A DNA stretch of 64,000 nucleotides from JACIYW01 sp014359745 (GCA_050433985.1 JBNPWE010000014.1:21182-85181), one strand, 5' to 3'; shown: positions 51,401-59,719, counted from the first letter of the stretch. The notes: a model not told the origin generated them from the sequence alone. Translations and numbers: made by a program.

Positions 51401-51586
51401 ATGACGTCGCTGGCGTTTTCGCTGGGGGTGCTGCCCCTGGTGCTGAGTACGGGCGCGGGTTCGGGCGGGCGCACGGCGATCGGGTCGGGGGTGCTGGGCG
51501 GCACCCTGTCGGCCACGATCCTTGGCGTGCTGTTCGTGCCGCTGTTCTTCGTGCTGGTGCGCCGCCTGTCGGGAAGCAAGGGCTGA
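48488..51586 (+). CDS. RND multidrug efflux transporter permease (AcrB/MexB type, HAE-1)
   Basis: 1032 residues from ATG 48488. Typical start ARFFIDRPIFAWVISIIIMG, two large periplasmic loops and 12 membrane helices. The proton-relay pair is in TM4 (GLLVDDAIVVVENVERIM) and the Lys in TM10 (VGLTGKNAILIVEFARD). GSGGRTAIGSGVLGG near the end is also typical. It should expel hydrophobic drugs, bile salts or solvents with the adaptor above. The stop codon sits in the first unit of an 18-bp tandem repeat. Confidence 0.95.
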   Translation: MARFFIDRPIFAWVISIIIMGIGALSILILPVSQYPQIAPPSVAVSATYPGASAETVANTVTQIIEQQMTGLDGLRYISSSSTSSGLASITLTFETGTDPDIAQVQVQNKLGQASALLPEVVQRQGITVRKSSAGFLMVLGLISTDGRLEQVDLADYMITNMVDEFSRLQGVGEVQVFGSKYAMRIWLDPLKLAAFELTPADVVQAVSEENAQISAGSFGDLPAPEGQQLNATITAQSLLRTPEDFQAIVLRAETDGGLVLLKDVARIEIGAESYGTIARFNRQPAAGMAIQLAPGANALDTGDLVKARVKELSAFFPENVQYIIPYDTTPFITISIEEVVKTLFEAIGLVFLVMLLFLQNLRATLIPTLAVPVVLLGTFGVLAAFGFSINTLTMLAMVLAIGLLVDDAIVVVENVERIMEEEGLSPRDATRKSMGQITGALIGIAMVLSAVFLPMAFFGGSTGVIYQQFSITIISAMALSVLVALTLTPALCATLLKPKHGGPIQRGPVGWFNKGFDKTLSGYAGSVGWIIRRPLRMMLVYAMMGVGVVWLFIQTPTAFLPDEDQGILFTLITTPTGATAERTLDAMKKVEDHFLNNEAENVSSMFGVVGFSFAGRGQNNSMAFVQMKDWSERTGPGQSVQAVAGRAFGSLSQIRDAMVFPIVPPSVIELGNVSGFDFYLQARAGQTHVELLEARNQLLGMAAQSPVIGSLRPNGQEDAAQFNLDINWRAAGAMGVSAADVGNLLSVAWAGRYVNDFIDQGRIKRVYVQGEADARSVPSDIERWRVRNNTGGLVPFSNFSEGNWQFGPQGLYRYNGVPAMQLQGTPAADVSTGEAMAEIERLAAELPTGFNISWTGLSLEERESGSQAPLLYALSLAAVFLVLAALYESWGIPFAVMLAMPIGILGALAAAYYGGFDNGVFFQVGLLTVVGLTGKNAILIVEFARDRVEAGEPILIAVKEAARQRFRPIIMTSLAFSLGVLPLVLSTGAGSGGRTAIGSGVLGGTLSATILGVLFVPLFFVLVRRLSGSKG

Positions 51587-51653
51587 CGGGCAGACAAGGG
51601 CTGACGGGCAGACAAGGGCTGAGGGGCAAACAAGGGTTGGCGGGCAGACAAGG
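51578..51653 (+). repeat. four 18-bp tandem repeats spanning the stop codon of the efflux gene
   Basis: Unit AAGGGCTGACGGGCAGAC at 51578 and 51596, with variants at 51614 and 51632 and a partial AAGG at 51650. Since 18 is a multiple of three, TGA recurs in frame in the first three units. Confidence 0.85.
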
Positions 51654-51731
51654 TGTCGCCCGATCAGGGCCGTGGCGCGCGCTGCGCCCCTTCAGCCCTG
51701 CCACCCGACCGTACCAGAAAACCCTCTTTTT

Positions 51732-51815
51732 CATCCTCTCGAAAAAAATACTCAACTCCCGCACCCGCCACCCGCGCGCCGGTCAGGGGAATAATCCCGG
51801 CTGACGGAAATCCGC
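51732..51815 (+). repeat. dispersed intergenic repeat, copy E (long form)
   Basis: Core CATCCTCTCGAAAAAAATAC then TC (51732-51753). The 3' arm CCGCCACCCGCGCGCCGGTCA leads to a hairpin GTCAG-GGG ... CCC-GG-CTGAC (51782-51805) and GGAAATCCGCG. It lies between convergent genes. Confidence 0.75.
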
Positions 51816-51836
51816 GCCGCGCCGTCATGGGGTTGG

Positions 51837-53354
51837 TCAGGGGTTCGCGGGCGCAGGGGTGGCGTTTGGGGTGGCAGGGCCAGATGCCGGGCCAGATGCC
51901 GGGCCAGGTGCCGGGGCAGGGGCCTCTTGCGTATTTGTCGGTGCCTCAAGCGCGCCGTCATTCCAGGTGCCGCTGGCCTCTTGCCCGCCGGCATAGCGCA
52001 TCGTGCCTTCGCCCTGCCGCCGCCCGGCCCGGAACATGCCCTCGTAAACGTCGCCATTGCCATAGGTGGCGGTGCCGCGCCCCTCGATCTCGCCGTTCCG
52101 CCATTCCCCTTCATAGATAAAGCCGTCGGGCATTTCGATCCGGCCGGTGCCGTGGCGCTGTCCGTTCTCGAACTGGCCGGTATAGACGGTGCCATCGGCA
52201 TAGGTGGCCACGCCCTCGCCGTGGCGCTGCCCGTCCTGCCACTGGCCGACATAGGAATAGCCGTCGGGATAGGTCATGGTGCCCTGCCCGTGGTTGCGGG
52301 CATTCCTGAATTCCCCCTCATAGACCAGACCGTTGGCATAGCGCGCGGTGCCGGTGCCCTCGATCACGCCGTTCTGCCACTGGCCTTCATAGGTTGACCC
52401 GTCGGCATAGGTGATCTTGCCGGTGCCATGCGCCAGATCGCTCTGGAATTCCCCCTCATAGACCGATCCGTCGGGATAGGTGGCGCGCCCGGTGCCCATG
52501 ATGCGGCCCTCGACCCAGTTGCCTTCATAGACAAAGCCGTCCTTGCTGCGAAAGGTGCCGGTGCCGTGGCGGCGATCGTTATCGAACTCACCCTCATAGG
52601 TGTCGCCATTGGCATAGGCCATGGCGCCAAACCCCTGCCGCAGCCCGTTGACCAGGCTGCCCACATAGACATCGCCGTTACCCTGTTCCAGCCGCCCCTC
52701 GCCATTGATCTGGCCGTCTTTCCAGGCCCCGGTATAGATCAGCCCGTCGGGCATGGTCAGCGTGCCCTGACCGGATCGTTCGCCCGCCACCAGCGTGCCC
52801 TCGTATCGCGAGCCGTCGGGATAGGTGATCTTGCCCTCGCCCTCGCGCACACCGTTGACCCAGGGGCCTTCATAGCGATAGCCACCGGGGCTTTCCATCA
52901 CCCCCTGCCCGTGGTGAACGCCGTTCAGGAAACTGCCGGTATATGTGACGCCATTGGCATAATGCGCGCGCCCGGTGCCGGTCATCTCGCCATTGACCCA
53001 GTCGCCTTCATAGGTGCCGCCATCGGCAAAGGTGATCTTGCCGCGCCCCTCTGGCTTGCCATTGGCAAAGCTGCCCTCATAGACCGACCCGTTGGGAAAG
53101 CGCGCCACGCCCTGGCCGCGGATTTCCCCCACCACCCATTCGCCGTCATATTCGTAACCGTTGGGCAGGCGGTAGGTGCCGCGCCCGTCCTGAAGGCCGT
53201 TCCTGAACGTGCCTTCATAGATGCCGCCATCGTCATATTGCTTGGTGACCACCGCGCCGCCATCCTGCGCCGTGCCGATACCCGGTGCCGCCGCGACCAG
53301 AACCGATGCAAGGATGGCACGCAGCCACACCGTTTCCGAAAATCCCCGCATCAT
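51837..53354 (-). CDS. exported MORN-repeat protein (18 repeats)
   Basis: 505 residues from ATG 53354 (GGGAG before it; ATG 53378 upstream is possible). A Sec signal ends PGIGTAQ. Then come 18 consecutive 23-residue MORN units from about residue 46 to 459, each like YEGEFRNGxxHGxGTxxYPDG, and a degenerate 19th. The tail is Pro/Ala-rich with GPASGPASGPA. MORN arrays form long beta-rods that bind lipids or proteins; bacterial exported ones have mostly no known role. The order is convergent with the efflux gene. Confidence 0.92.
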   Translation of the reverse strand: MMRGFSETVWLRAILASVLVAAAPGIGTAQDGGAVVTKQYDDGGIYEGTFRNGLQDGRGTYRLPNGYEYDGEWVVGEIRGQGVARFPNGSVYEGSFANGKPEGRGKITFADGGTYEGDWVNGEMTGTGRAHYANGVTYTGSFLNGVHHGQGVMESPGGYRYEGPWVNGVREGEGKITYPDGSRYEGTLVAGERSGQGTLTMPDGLIYTGAWKDGQINGEGRLEQGNGDVYVGSLVNGLRQGFGAMAYANGDTYEGEFDNDRRHGTGTFRSKDGFVYEGNWVEGRIMGTGRATYPDGSVYEGEFQSDLAHGTGKITYADGSTYEGQWQNGVIEGTGTARYANGLVYEGEFRNARNHGQGTMTYPDGYSYVGQWQDGQRHGEGVATYADGTVYTGQFENGQRHGTGRIEMPDGFIYEGEWRNGEIEGRGTATYGNGDVYEGMFRAGRRQGEGTMRYAGGQEASGTWNDGALEAPTNTQEAPAPAPGPASGPASGPATPNATPAPANP

Positions 53355-53504
53355 ACCGACTCCCTGTCGTCTTGCCATCGGCCTGCCCGACCCTTGCGCG
53401 AAATCCTAGTGGACACCCCCGCCACTGACAAGCGTTTCACCCGCAATCGGCTTTCCCCTGCCATGGGTTCTGCTATGTAACCCCAAACCAAGGACGGGGG
53501 GCGC

Positions 53505-55163
53505 ATGGCCACGACGTTTCGCCTGACACTGGCACAGATCAATCCGACCGTGGGCGCGCTGGGCGCCAACGCGGCCCTTGCCCGCGCCGCCTGGGAACAG
53601 GGAAAGGCGGCGGGCGCCGATCTCGTGGCCCTGCCCGAGATGTTTCTGACCGGCTATCAGACCCAGGATCTGGTGCTGCGCCCGGCATTCCAGGCCGATG
53701 TGGCGCGCGAGCTGGCAGCGCTCGCCACCGCCTGCGCTGACGGCCCCGCACTGGGCATCGGCGCGCCGCATCTGGTGGACGACCGCCTTTACAACGCATG
53801 GTTCATCCTGACGGGCGGCAAGGTGCACGCCGCGATCCACAAACACCACCTGCCGCATAGCGACCTTTTCGACGAATACCGCCTTTATACCCCCGGCGAC
53901 ATCTCTGGCCCCGTCCGCATCGGCCCGCTGCGCATCGGCGTCCCGATCTGCGAAGACGCCTGGTATGACGACGTATCTGAGACCCACGCCGAATCCGGGG
54001 CAGAGATATTGCTGGTGCCCAACGGCTCCCCCTATCACCGCCAGAAATTCGACCGTCGCATGAACCTGATGGTGGCCCGCGTGATCGAAACCGGGCTGCC
54101 GCTCGTCTACCTCAACCTCACCGGCGGGCAGGACGATCAGGTGTTCGACGGCGCGTCCTTCGTGCTGAACCCCGGCGGCGCGCTGGCCGTGCAGATGCCC
54201 GCGTTCGACGACGCGATTACCCATGTCGATTTCACCCAAGGCCCCGACGGCTGGCGCGCCGAACCGGGGCCGCGCGCCACGCTGCCCGACGCGTGGGAAC
54301 AGGATTACCGCGCCATGGTGGTGGGCCTGCACGATTACATGGCGAAATCGGGGTTCTCGAAGGCGCTCTTGGGCCTTTCCGGCGGCATCGACAGCGCGCT
54401 TGTCGCCGCCATCGCCGCCGATGCGCTTGGCCCGCAGAACGTGCGCTGCGTGATGCTGCCCTCGCAATTCACCTCGCCCCAGTCGCTCCAGGACGCGGCA
54501 GAGGTCGCCTGCGCGCTCGGCTGCCGCCTTGACGATCTGCCCATCACCGGCCCGCAAACCGCCGTCACCGAGGCGCTCGCCCCCCTTTTCACCGGCACCA
54601 CCCCCGATTTGACCGAGGAAAACATCCAGTCCCGCCTGCGCGGCCTCCTCCTCATGGCGCTCTCGAACAAGTTCGGTGAGATGCTCTTGACCACCGGCAA
54701 CAAATCCGAGGTCGCGGTGGGCTATGCCACCATCTACGGCGACATGGCCGGCGGCTATAACCCGATCAAGGATCTCTACAAGACCCGCGTGTTTCAAACC
54801 TGCCGCTGGCGCAACGCCAACCACCGCCCCTGGATGCAGGGCCCCGCAGGGCAGGTCATCCCCCCAAGCGTGATCGAAAAACCCCCCTCGGCCGAGCTGC
54901 GCGCGGATCAGCGCGATGAGGACAGCCTGCCACCCTATGACATCCTCGATGCGATCTTGGAGGGGCTGGTCGACCACGACGCAAGCATCGCCGACCTCGT
55001 CGCCGCAGGCCACGACCGCGCCATGGTCGAAAAGGTACAGGGCCTGATCTTCACGTCAGAGTACAAACGCTTCCAAGCCGCCCCCGGCCCCCGCCTGAGC
55101 AGACGGGCCTTCTGGCTGGATCGGCGCTATCCGATGGTCAATCGGTGGAGGGACAGGGGGTGA
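53505..55163 (+). CDS. nadE: glutamine-dependent NAD+ synthetase
   Basis: 552 residues. The N-terminal nitrilase-type glutaminase has E45 (LPEMFLTG), K113 (HKHHLPHSDLFDE) and C149 (VPICEDAW). The C-terminal synthetase has the ATP P-loop SGGIDS at 292-297 and TGNKSEVAVGYATIYGDMAGG. It amidates deamido-NAD with glutamine-derived ammonia in the final step of NAD synthesis. Its 3' end is the left boundary of the AT-richer cassette that follows. Confidence 0.96.
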   Translation: MATTFRLTLAQINPTVGALGANAALARAAWEQGKAAGADLVALPEMFLTGYQTQDLVLRPAFQADVARELAALATACADGPALGIGAPHLVDDRLYNAWFILTGGKVHAAIHKHHLPHSDLFDEYRLYTPGDISGPVRIGPLRIGVPICEDAWYDDVSETHAESGAEILLVPNGSPYHRQKFDRRMNLMVARVIETGLPLVYLNLTGGQDDQVFDGASFVLNPGGALAVQMPAFDDAITHVDFTQGPDGWRAEPGPRATLPDAWEQDYRAMVVGLHDYMAKSGFSKALLGLSGGIDSALVAAIAADALGPQNVRCVMLPSQFTSPQSLQDAAEVACALGCRLDDLPITGPQTAVTEALAPLFTGTTPDLTEENIQSRLRGLLLMALSNKFGEMLLTTGNKSEVAVGYATIYGDMAGGYNPIKDLYKTRVFQTCRWRNANHRPWMQGPAGQVIPPSVIEKPPSAELRADQRDEDSLPPYDILDAILEGLVDHDASIADLVAAGHDRAMVEKVQGLIFTSEYKRFQAAPGPRLSRRAFWLDRRYPMVNRWRDRG

Positions 55164-55295
55164 GGGGGAGCGGCATGACCTTCTTCGCTAGCCAAACCAG
55201 TAATAAGCTGTCACAATCACCTGACTTCCAGCTTGACGGAAACAAAAAAACTTTGAGGTAGAGGGTAGCATGCCTGAACAGGTGCTGGCTGAGAA

Positions 55296-55697
55296 ATGAA
55301 GGCGGTTGGCTACATAGCCTGCATCGTGGGCGGTGTGGTTCTAGGCTACCTGCTTCTATCGCTAGGTGTGGTGGACGCGATCGACGGCGTTCCTGGCACC
55401 TTACAAGAACCTGCAATCGCCATGCCCACGTATCTGGGATTCATGTCAGCGATGATGACGGCGGTCACTGCTGTCTTGGCAGCGGTCGCAATCGGCATCG
55501 GCATAGTTGCAGCGTATACGTTCCGCGAGATCAAGGACGAAGCCCTGAAGGCTGCTAGCAAGAAAGTGAATGACCTCGTCAGTGGGAAGCTGTCCGACGA
55601 AGCGATCAAGGCCCGAATAGATAAAATTGCCTTCGCACAGGGGCCAAAGGGCGAGCTCGACGAAGACTTCGATCCCGACGACACAGGCGAACGTTAG
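55296..55697 (+). CDS. small membrane protein with two helices, first gene of the AT-richer cassette
   Basis: 133 residues. Two membrane helices are evident, at about 3-27 (GYIACIVGGVVLGYLLLSLG) and 48-75 (FMSAMMTAVTAVLAAVAIGI), then a charged helical tail to an acidic end (ELDEDFDPDDTGER). I recognise no family. Base composition is lower in GC than nadE before it. The gene lies 11 bp ahead of the ImmA/IrrE-type gene, so it is probably the membrane part of the same module. Confidence 0.65.
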   Translation: MKAVGYIACIVGGVVLGYLLLSLGVVDAIDGVPGTLQEPAIAMPTYLGFMSAMMTAVTAVLAAVAIGIGIVAAYTFREIKDEALKAASKKVNDLVSGKLSDEAIKARIDKIAFAQGPKGELDEDFDPDDTGER

Positions 55698-55708
55698 GAG
55701 GAAAAAAC

Positions 55709-56221
55709 ATGACGTCACGCGAGTACAAGAGAATACAGGATCCCACAAAGGAAATTCTGCAAAGACACCTTTCAGAGTACCCTGTGAAGTTGGGGCGCCT
55801 TGCCAAAGAACTCGGAGTCTCGATCAAGGTCTCTAGCATGAATACCGGTGTTTCTGGTCAGATTACACGGGAAGGCGGCCACTACCTTATTCGCGTTAAC
55901 CGACATGAGGCGCGTGAGCGCCAGAGGTTCACCATTGCGCACGAACTTGCCCACTTCTTGCTGCACAAATCGGTGATTGATAGCTCGCCTGACGGGATCA
56001 AGGACAACGTTCTTTACCGTTCGGGGGAACCAGAGCGCATTGAGTATGAGGCAAACAGGCTGGCAGCGGATATTGTCATGCCAATGGCCCTTGTCCAAAA
56101 GGTCCTGCAGGAAGAGTTTGATGGTGTTGTCACGGAAGCGACGATAGAAAGTCTGGCAGCACGGTTCCAAGTATCAAAAGCCGCGATGGAAATCAGATTG
56201 TCTACGTTCGCAGAAGCGTGA
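55709..56221 (+). CDS. ImmA/IrrE family metallo-endopeptidase
   Basis: 170 residues with a very good ribosome site (AGGAGG). Zinc motif HELAH at 78-82 (RFTIAHELAHFLLH) and third ligand E114 in YEANRLAADIVMP. The C-terminus (EATIESLAARFQVSKAAMEI) is the usual helical cap. Relatives cut repressors (ImmA in ICEBs1, IrrE/PprI in Deinococcus), so this protein may release a response when the cell is stressed or infected. No HTH domain is fused. Confidence 0.9.
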   Translation: MTSREYKRIQDPTKEILQRHLSEYPVKLGRLAKELGVSIKVSSMNTGVSGQITREGGHYLIRVNRHEARERQRFTIAHELAHFLLHKSVIDSSPDGIKDNVLYRSGEPERIEYEANRLAADIVMPMALVQKVLQEEFDGVVTEATIESLAARFQVSKAAMEIRLSTFAEA

Positions 56222-56231
56222 GTGATTAAAA

Positions 56232-57308
56232 ATGGTCCTTGAGAACAAGAGCTACATTCCAACATTGGCCATTCGCGCCAGTGAAATGAATGGGCTTGAG
56301 TTCTTGCCGGGCGCAACGAAAGACAGGATGACACCCTGTATCTTGCTTGCGCCGTGGGCCAATTCAAGCTCATTAGACAGAGCAATTGACCGCGTTGAAC
56401 GGGCCTTCCCAAATCGGAATTACTTTCTAGATATAGACAGAGACTACCAATTTACCAATCTTGAGAGTTCTCCTCAGCAGGAGCTCGCTCGGTTGATGGA
56501 GCCTGATCGCGCCTACTCGAATTGGATTGAGTTCGTGGAGCGTCACCAATGGGTTTGGCCTTGCATTCAATCCAGGGGGCAGAGTGAAGCAGAGCTTCGC
56601 CAGCAGATTGGAGCAATACAGGCACTGGGGCGTAGCTACTGTATGAGAATTGTTCGAGACCGGTTTCCGAGCAATATTGAAGAAATTGTTGCGGCATTTG
56701 CAGCTGGTGGCGCGGCTGACTTTGCAATCATTCTGGAAGGTGGGTGGACAAGGGATCCACTGAGCCTTGCAGTATGGTTCGACGGCGTTATCGGAGAGAG
56801 TCTGCGAGAAATCGACGCCACGGTGCCCGTGGTTCTTTCTTGCACGTCGATGCCGAAGATGTTTTCGACGTTCAGCGGCGTGACTCCAGTTCCATTCAGC
56901 AATCGCCAGCTTGTCGATCAAATCTCGCGGCGGTCGAACCGTGCGAGAGTTATTTATGGTGATTGGGGGAGTACACGTCCCCGTGAAGACGGCGGTTTCG
57001 CAAACCGGCCGCTTGACCGTATCGACTATCCCACAGATGGGGCTTGGTACATCGTCCGAAACAAGGATGATGAATGGGATTTCGAAGCCGCAGCAGAAGA
57101 ATTGATTAAGAATAGCGGTGTGTGGGATGGAAACTTGGGCATATGGGGCGAAGAAATGATTTTCCAGACTGCAATCAATGAGGAAATTGGCATTGATACG
57201 CCTCAAAAAAATGTTGCCGCGCGCGTTAATATTCATTTGCATCGCCAAGCGTTTTATGGACAGCGAGACCTTGGTGCAATGAATTTCGATGAGCCCTGGG
57301 AAGATTAA
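56232..57308 (+). CDS. beta family protein (T4 beta-protein-like)
   Basis: 358 residues, 10 bp after the protease gene. The start SYIPTLAIRASEMNGLEFLP resembles the 'Y-V-P-I-L-x-x-K-x-G-E' opening of the Pfam beta-protein family, as do the TIM-like alternating strands (PVVLSCTSMPKMFS and RVIYGDWGSTRPRE). These proteins often occur beside ImmA/IrrE or sce7726-type partners in variable regions of genomes. The biochemical function is unknown. The W-rich C-terminus (GVWDGNLGIWGEEM) may form a recognition surface. Confidence 0.7.
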   Translation: MVLENKSYIPTLAIRASEMNGLEFLPGATKDRMTPCILLAPWANSSSLDRAIDRVERAFPNRNYFLDIDRDYQFTNLESSPQQELARLMEPDRAYSNWIEFVERHQWVWPCIQSRGQSEAELRQQIGAIQALGRSYCMRIVRDRFPSNIEEIVAAFAAGGAADFAIILEGGWTRDPLSLAVWFDGVIGESLREIDATVPVVLSCTSMPKMFSTFSGVTPVPFSNRQLVDQISRRSNRARVIYGDWGSTRPREDGGFANRPLDRIDYPTDGAWYIVRNKDDEWDFEAAAEELIKNSGVWDGNLGIWGEEMIFQTAINEEIGIDTPQKNVAARVNIHLHRQAFYGQRDLGAMNFDEPWED

Positions 57309-57639
57309 CGGCAACGCGGTTTTTTTGCTTCGAGGGAATTAGTTGTGTTTTATGCGCTGAAACGCGAACGTCCGTCAGTTTAAGTACCCATTAACTCCCA
57401 CTTCACCACAGTCTCTGCCTCGACCAACAGGTGGACCGCCTCGCCCCCCTCGGCGCAGGCCGTGTCGCCGACGGCGGGGGATGGCGTGGGCCTTCGTGGG
57501 GGGCGACAGGCTCCTGCCCCGGCGGCCCCCGGCCAGCCGCGCGCCCATGCCGCCTGCACACCGCCCCTGCGCACCCGCCAGCATCGCCCGGCGCGGTCAA
57601 GACGGGCTGGGCGGGGCGCGCGCCGTGTAGGCACGCGGT

Positions 57640-57670
57640 ATGTACGCAAGATGTACGCGAAATGTACGCC
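57640..57670 (+). repeat. three ATGTACGC direct repeats with 11-bp period
   Basis: ATGTACGC starts at 57640, 57651 and 57662. The one-turn spacing is that of operators or iterons, but no gene nearby is an obvious target. Confidence 0.6.
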
Positions 57671-57828
57671 CGGAACCGGCGGATTTGCGCCCCGTTCCGC
57701 CCCCGCCATTGCAGGCGGGCCGTCCGGCCTGACCACCACTATCCGCTCCTCCACCGAGGGCACAACAGCGCACGCGCCCGCCCCCGATCCACCACTGGCG
57801 CGACCGGGGCAGGGGCGCCCGCCCCCCC

Positions 57829-57850
57829 CATCCTCTCGAAAAAAATACGC
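57829..57850 (+). repeat. dispersed intergenic repeat, copy F (short form)
   Basis: CATCCTCTCGAAAAAAATAC then GC, with CTC changed to CGC at the end as in copy G. It lies 37 bp from the stop codon of the convergent dehydrogenase gene. Confidence 0.7.
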
Positions 57851-57886
57851 GCGCCGAAGGGGTCGCGGGCGAAAAAAATGCCTGCT

Positions 57887-59317
57887 TTACAACCCCTTGG
57901 CCCGGTAGCTGGCCGCCACCCGGCTGATCGACACGATATAGGCCGCAACCCGCAGATCGGTCACCTCATCGCGCCCGTGCCAGACCTCGCGCATCGATTG
58001 ATAGGCCGCTCGCATCGTGTCGTCGAGGCCGGATCGCACCAGTTCCAGCTCCCCCGCGCCGCGCAGATATTTCTCCTTGAACCCCGGCGACAACGACCAC
58101 CCCAACTCCCGATCCGCCGACAACCGTTCCAACTCGTTCACGATCAACTCATGCCGCGCCTCTTCCTGGCGGCGCTGAATCCGGCCAAAGCGGATATGCG
58201 ACAGGTTCTTGACCCATTCGAAATAGGAAACCGTGACCCCGCCGGCATTGGCGTACATGTCGGGGATGATGACGGTGCCCTTGTTGCGCAACACCTCGTC
58301 GGCGCCTGCGGTGACCGGGCCGTTGGCCGCCTCGATGATCAGGGGGGCCTTGATGCGGGCGGCATTTCCCAGGTTGATCACCCCTTCCAGGGCGGCGGGG
58401 ATCAGGATGTCGCATGCGGCTTCCAGCAGCGACGGGCCGTCGGCGACATAGGTGCCCGCGGGGCAGCCCTGCACACCCCCATGGGCGGCGATCCAGTCGC
58501 GCACCCGGTCCACGTCAAGGCCGTTTTCGTTGTATAGCCCGCCGTCACGTTCGATGATGGCGATCACTTTCGCGCCGTCTTCGGTCGACAGGAATTTCGC
58601 GGCGTGATAGCCGACATTGCCCAGGCCCTGCACCACGCAGCGCTTGCCATCCAGCGTGCCCGAAAGATTGGCGATGCGCACATCTTCGGGGTGGCGAAAG
58701 AATTCGCGCAGCGCATATTGCACGCCGCGCCCCGTCGCCTCGACCCGGCCCTGAATGCCGCCGCCATTCAGCGGTTTGCCGGTGACGCAGGCGCGGCCGT
58801 TGATATCGGTGGTGTTCATGCGCGCGTATTGATCGGCGATCCAGGCCATTTCACGTTCGCCGGTGCCCATGTCGGGGGCGGGCACGTTCTGGCTGGGGTT
58901 GATCAGGTCGCGCTTGATCAGTTCATAGGCAAAGCGGCGGGTGATCTGTTCCAGTTCGTGTTCGTCATAAAGCCGCGGATCGATGCACAGCCCGCCCTTC
59001 GATCCGCCAAAGGGGGTTTCGACCAGCGCGCATTTGAACGTCATCAGCGCCGCCAGCGCCTCCACCTCGTTCTGGTTGACGTTGAGCGCATAGCGGATGC
59101 CGCCCTTGACCGGTTCCATATGTTCGGAATGCACCGATCGATAGCCGGTGAAGGTCTGGATCTTGCCGCGCAGCCGCACACCGAACCGAACGGTGTAGGT
59201 GGCGTTGCAGACCCTGATCTTTTCTTCCAGGCCCGGCGACATATCCATCAGCGCTGCGGCGCGGTTGAACATGATCTCGACGGAGTCCCTGAACGAGGGT
59301 TCCCTGAGGGTTTCCAT
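57887..59317 (-). CDS. glutamate dehydrogenase (Glu/Leu/Phe/Val family)
   Basis: 476 residues, ATG 59317 behind GGGAGGAATGAC. The substrate domain has the Lys motifs PVKGGIRYALNV and ETPFGGSKGGLCIDP, and VPAPDMGTGEREMAWI. The NAD domain has VQGLGNVGYHAAKFL. ANAGGVTVSYFEWVKN is the usual closing helix. The length is a little above the 420-450 norm because of the C-terminal extension after 420. It interconverts glutamate and 2-oxoglutarate; substrate use within the family cannot be settled by eye. Confidence 0.93.
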   Translation of the reverse strand: METLREPSFRDSVEIMFNRAAALMDMSPGLEEKIRVCNATYTVRFGVRLRGKIQTFTGYRSVHSEHMEPVKGGIRYALNVNQNEVEALAALMTFKCALVETPFGGSKGGLCIDPRLYDEHELEQITRRFAYELIKRDLINPSQNVPAPDMGTGEREMAWIADQYARMNTTDINGRACVTGKPLNGGGIQGRVEATGRGVQYALREFFRHPEDVRIANLSGTLDGKRCVVQGLGNVGYHAAKFLSTEDGAKVIAIIERDGGLYNENGLDVDRVRDWIAAHGGVQGCPAGTYVADGPSLLEAACDILIPAALEGVINLGNAARIKAPLIIEAANGPVTAGADEVLRNKGTVIIPDMYANAGGVTVSYFEWVKNLSHIRFGRIQRRQEEARHELIVNELERLSADRELGWSLSPGFKEKYLRGAGELELVRSGLDDTMRAAYQSMREVWHGRDEVTDLRVAAYIVSISRVAASYRAKGL

Positions 59318-59719
59318 GTCATTCCTCCCGATATGAGCGGGCGCGGTTTCTCCGCGCCGGGGGTCAGCTTAGGTGGGAAAGATGAACAATGCATCTCCGA
59401 TTTCGCGACAGAGAAAATCCGGCCGGTTTCGGTGCGTGGAGGGGCGATTCGTGGTAAGGGGGGCGGTAGCGCGCCGTTCCACCTTGTGGTGCTTGCCGGT
59501 TGGACAATGCAATCTTGACGGGCGGCGCGGTCCGGGTGTCGCCGATGGCACCTGCAACAATTCCTTGGATCGCGCAGGATCGTCTCTGGTATGGAAAAAC
59601 TGACAAAATTCAGCCTTTTTTAGGACACAGTCATGCCGCAGGAATTGCGCTAGATGGCCGGGGGTATGTTCTGTGACACCAGGACAGGGGCCGACTACCC
59701 GTTACGAGGGACGTTTGGT
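59318..59719. other. divergent promoter region between the dehydrogenase and Tad-type genes
   Basis: 402 bp, no supported gene. GGCGCGG-TTTCT-CCGCGCC (59340-59358) forms a perfect 7-bp hairpin in the dehydrogenase leader. AT-rich sequence at 59590-59630 probably holds the promoter of the Tad-type operon. No specific operator was recognised. Confidence 0.55.

Larger units (their letters stand above)
57309..57886. other. gene-free stretch between the cassette and the glutamate dehydrogenase gene
   Basis: 578 bp. The first 70 bp stay AT-rich; from 57430 on it is extremely GC-rich. Minus-strand frames remain open here, but composition and lack of ribosome sites argue against genes; the end EGGEAVHLLVEAETVVKW could be the scrap of one. 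It contains the 11-bp phased repeats at 57640 and repeat copy F. Confidence 0.5.

Noticed and set aside
53406..55013. 535-codon minus-strand frame opposite nadE
   Set aside because: Antisense to a complete NAD synthetase with intact catalytic residues; the predicted protein has no domain.
57380..57394. TTAA-N7-TTAA, a perfect CtrA-type site
   Set aside because: It stands between convergent genes with no promoter or start nearby, so there is no target to support it; chance is likely in this AT-richer patch.
57380..57763. 127-codon minus-strand frame before the glutamate dehydrogenase gene
   Set aside because: Extreme Gly/Arg/Ala composition in very GC-rich DNA, no ribosome site and only a vague resemblance at the C-terminus. 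It may be a gene scrap but I cannot name it.
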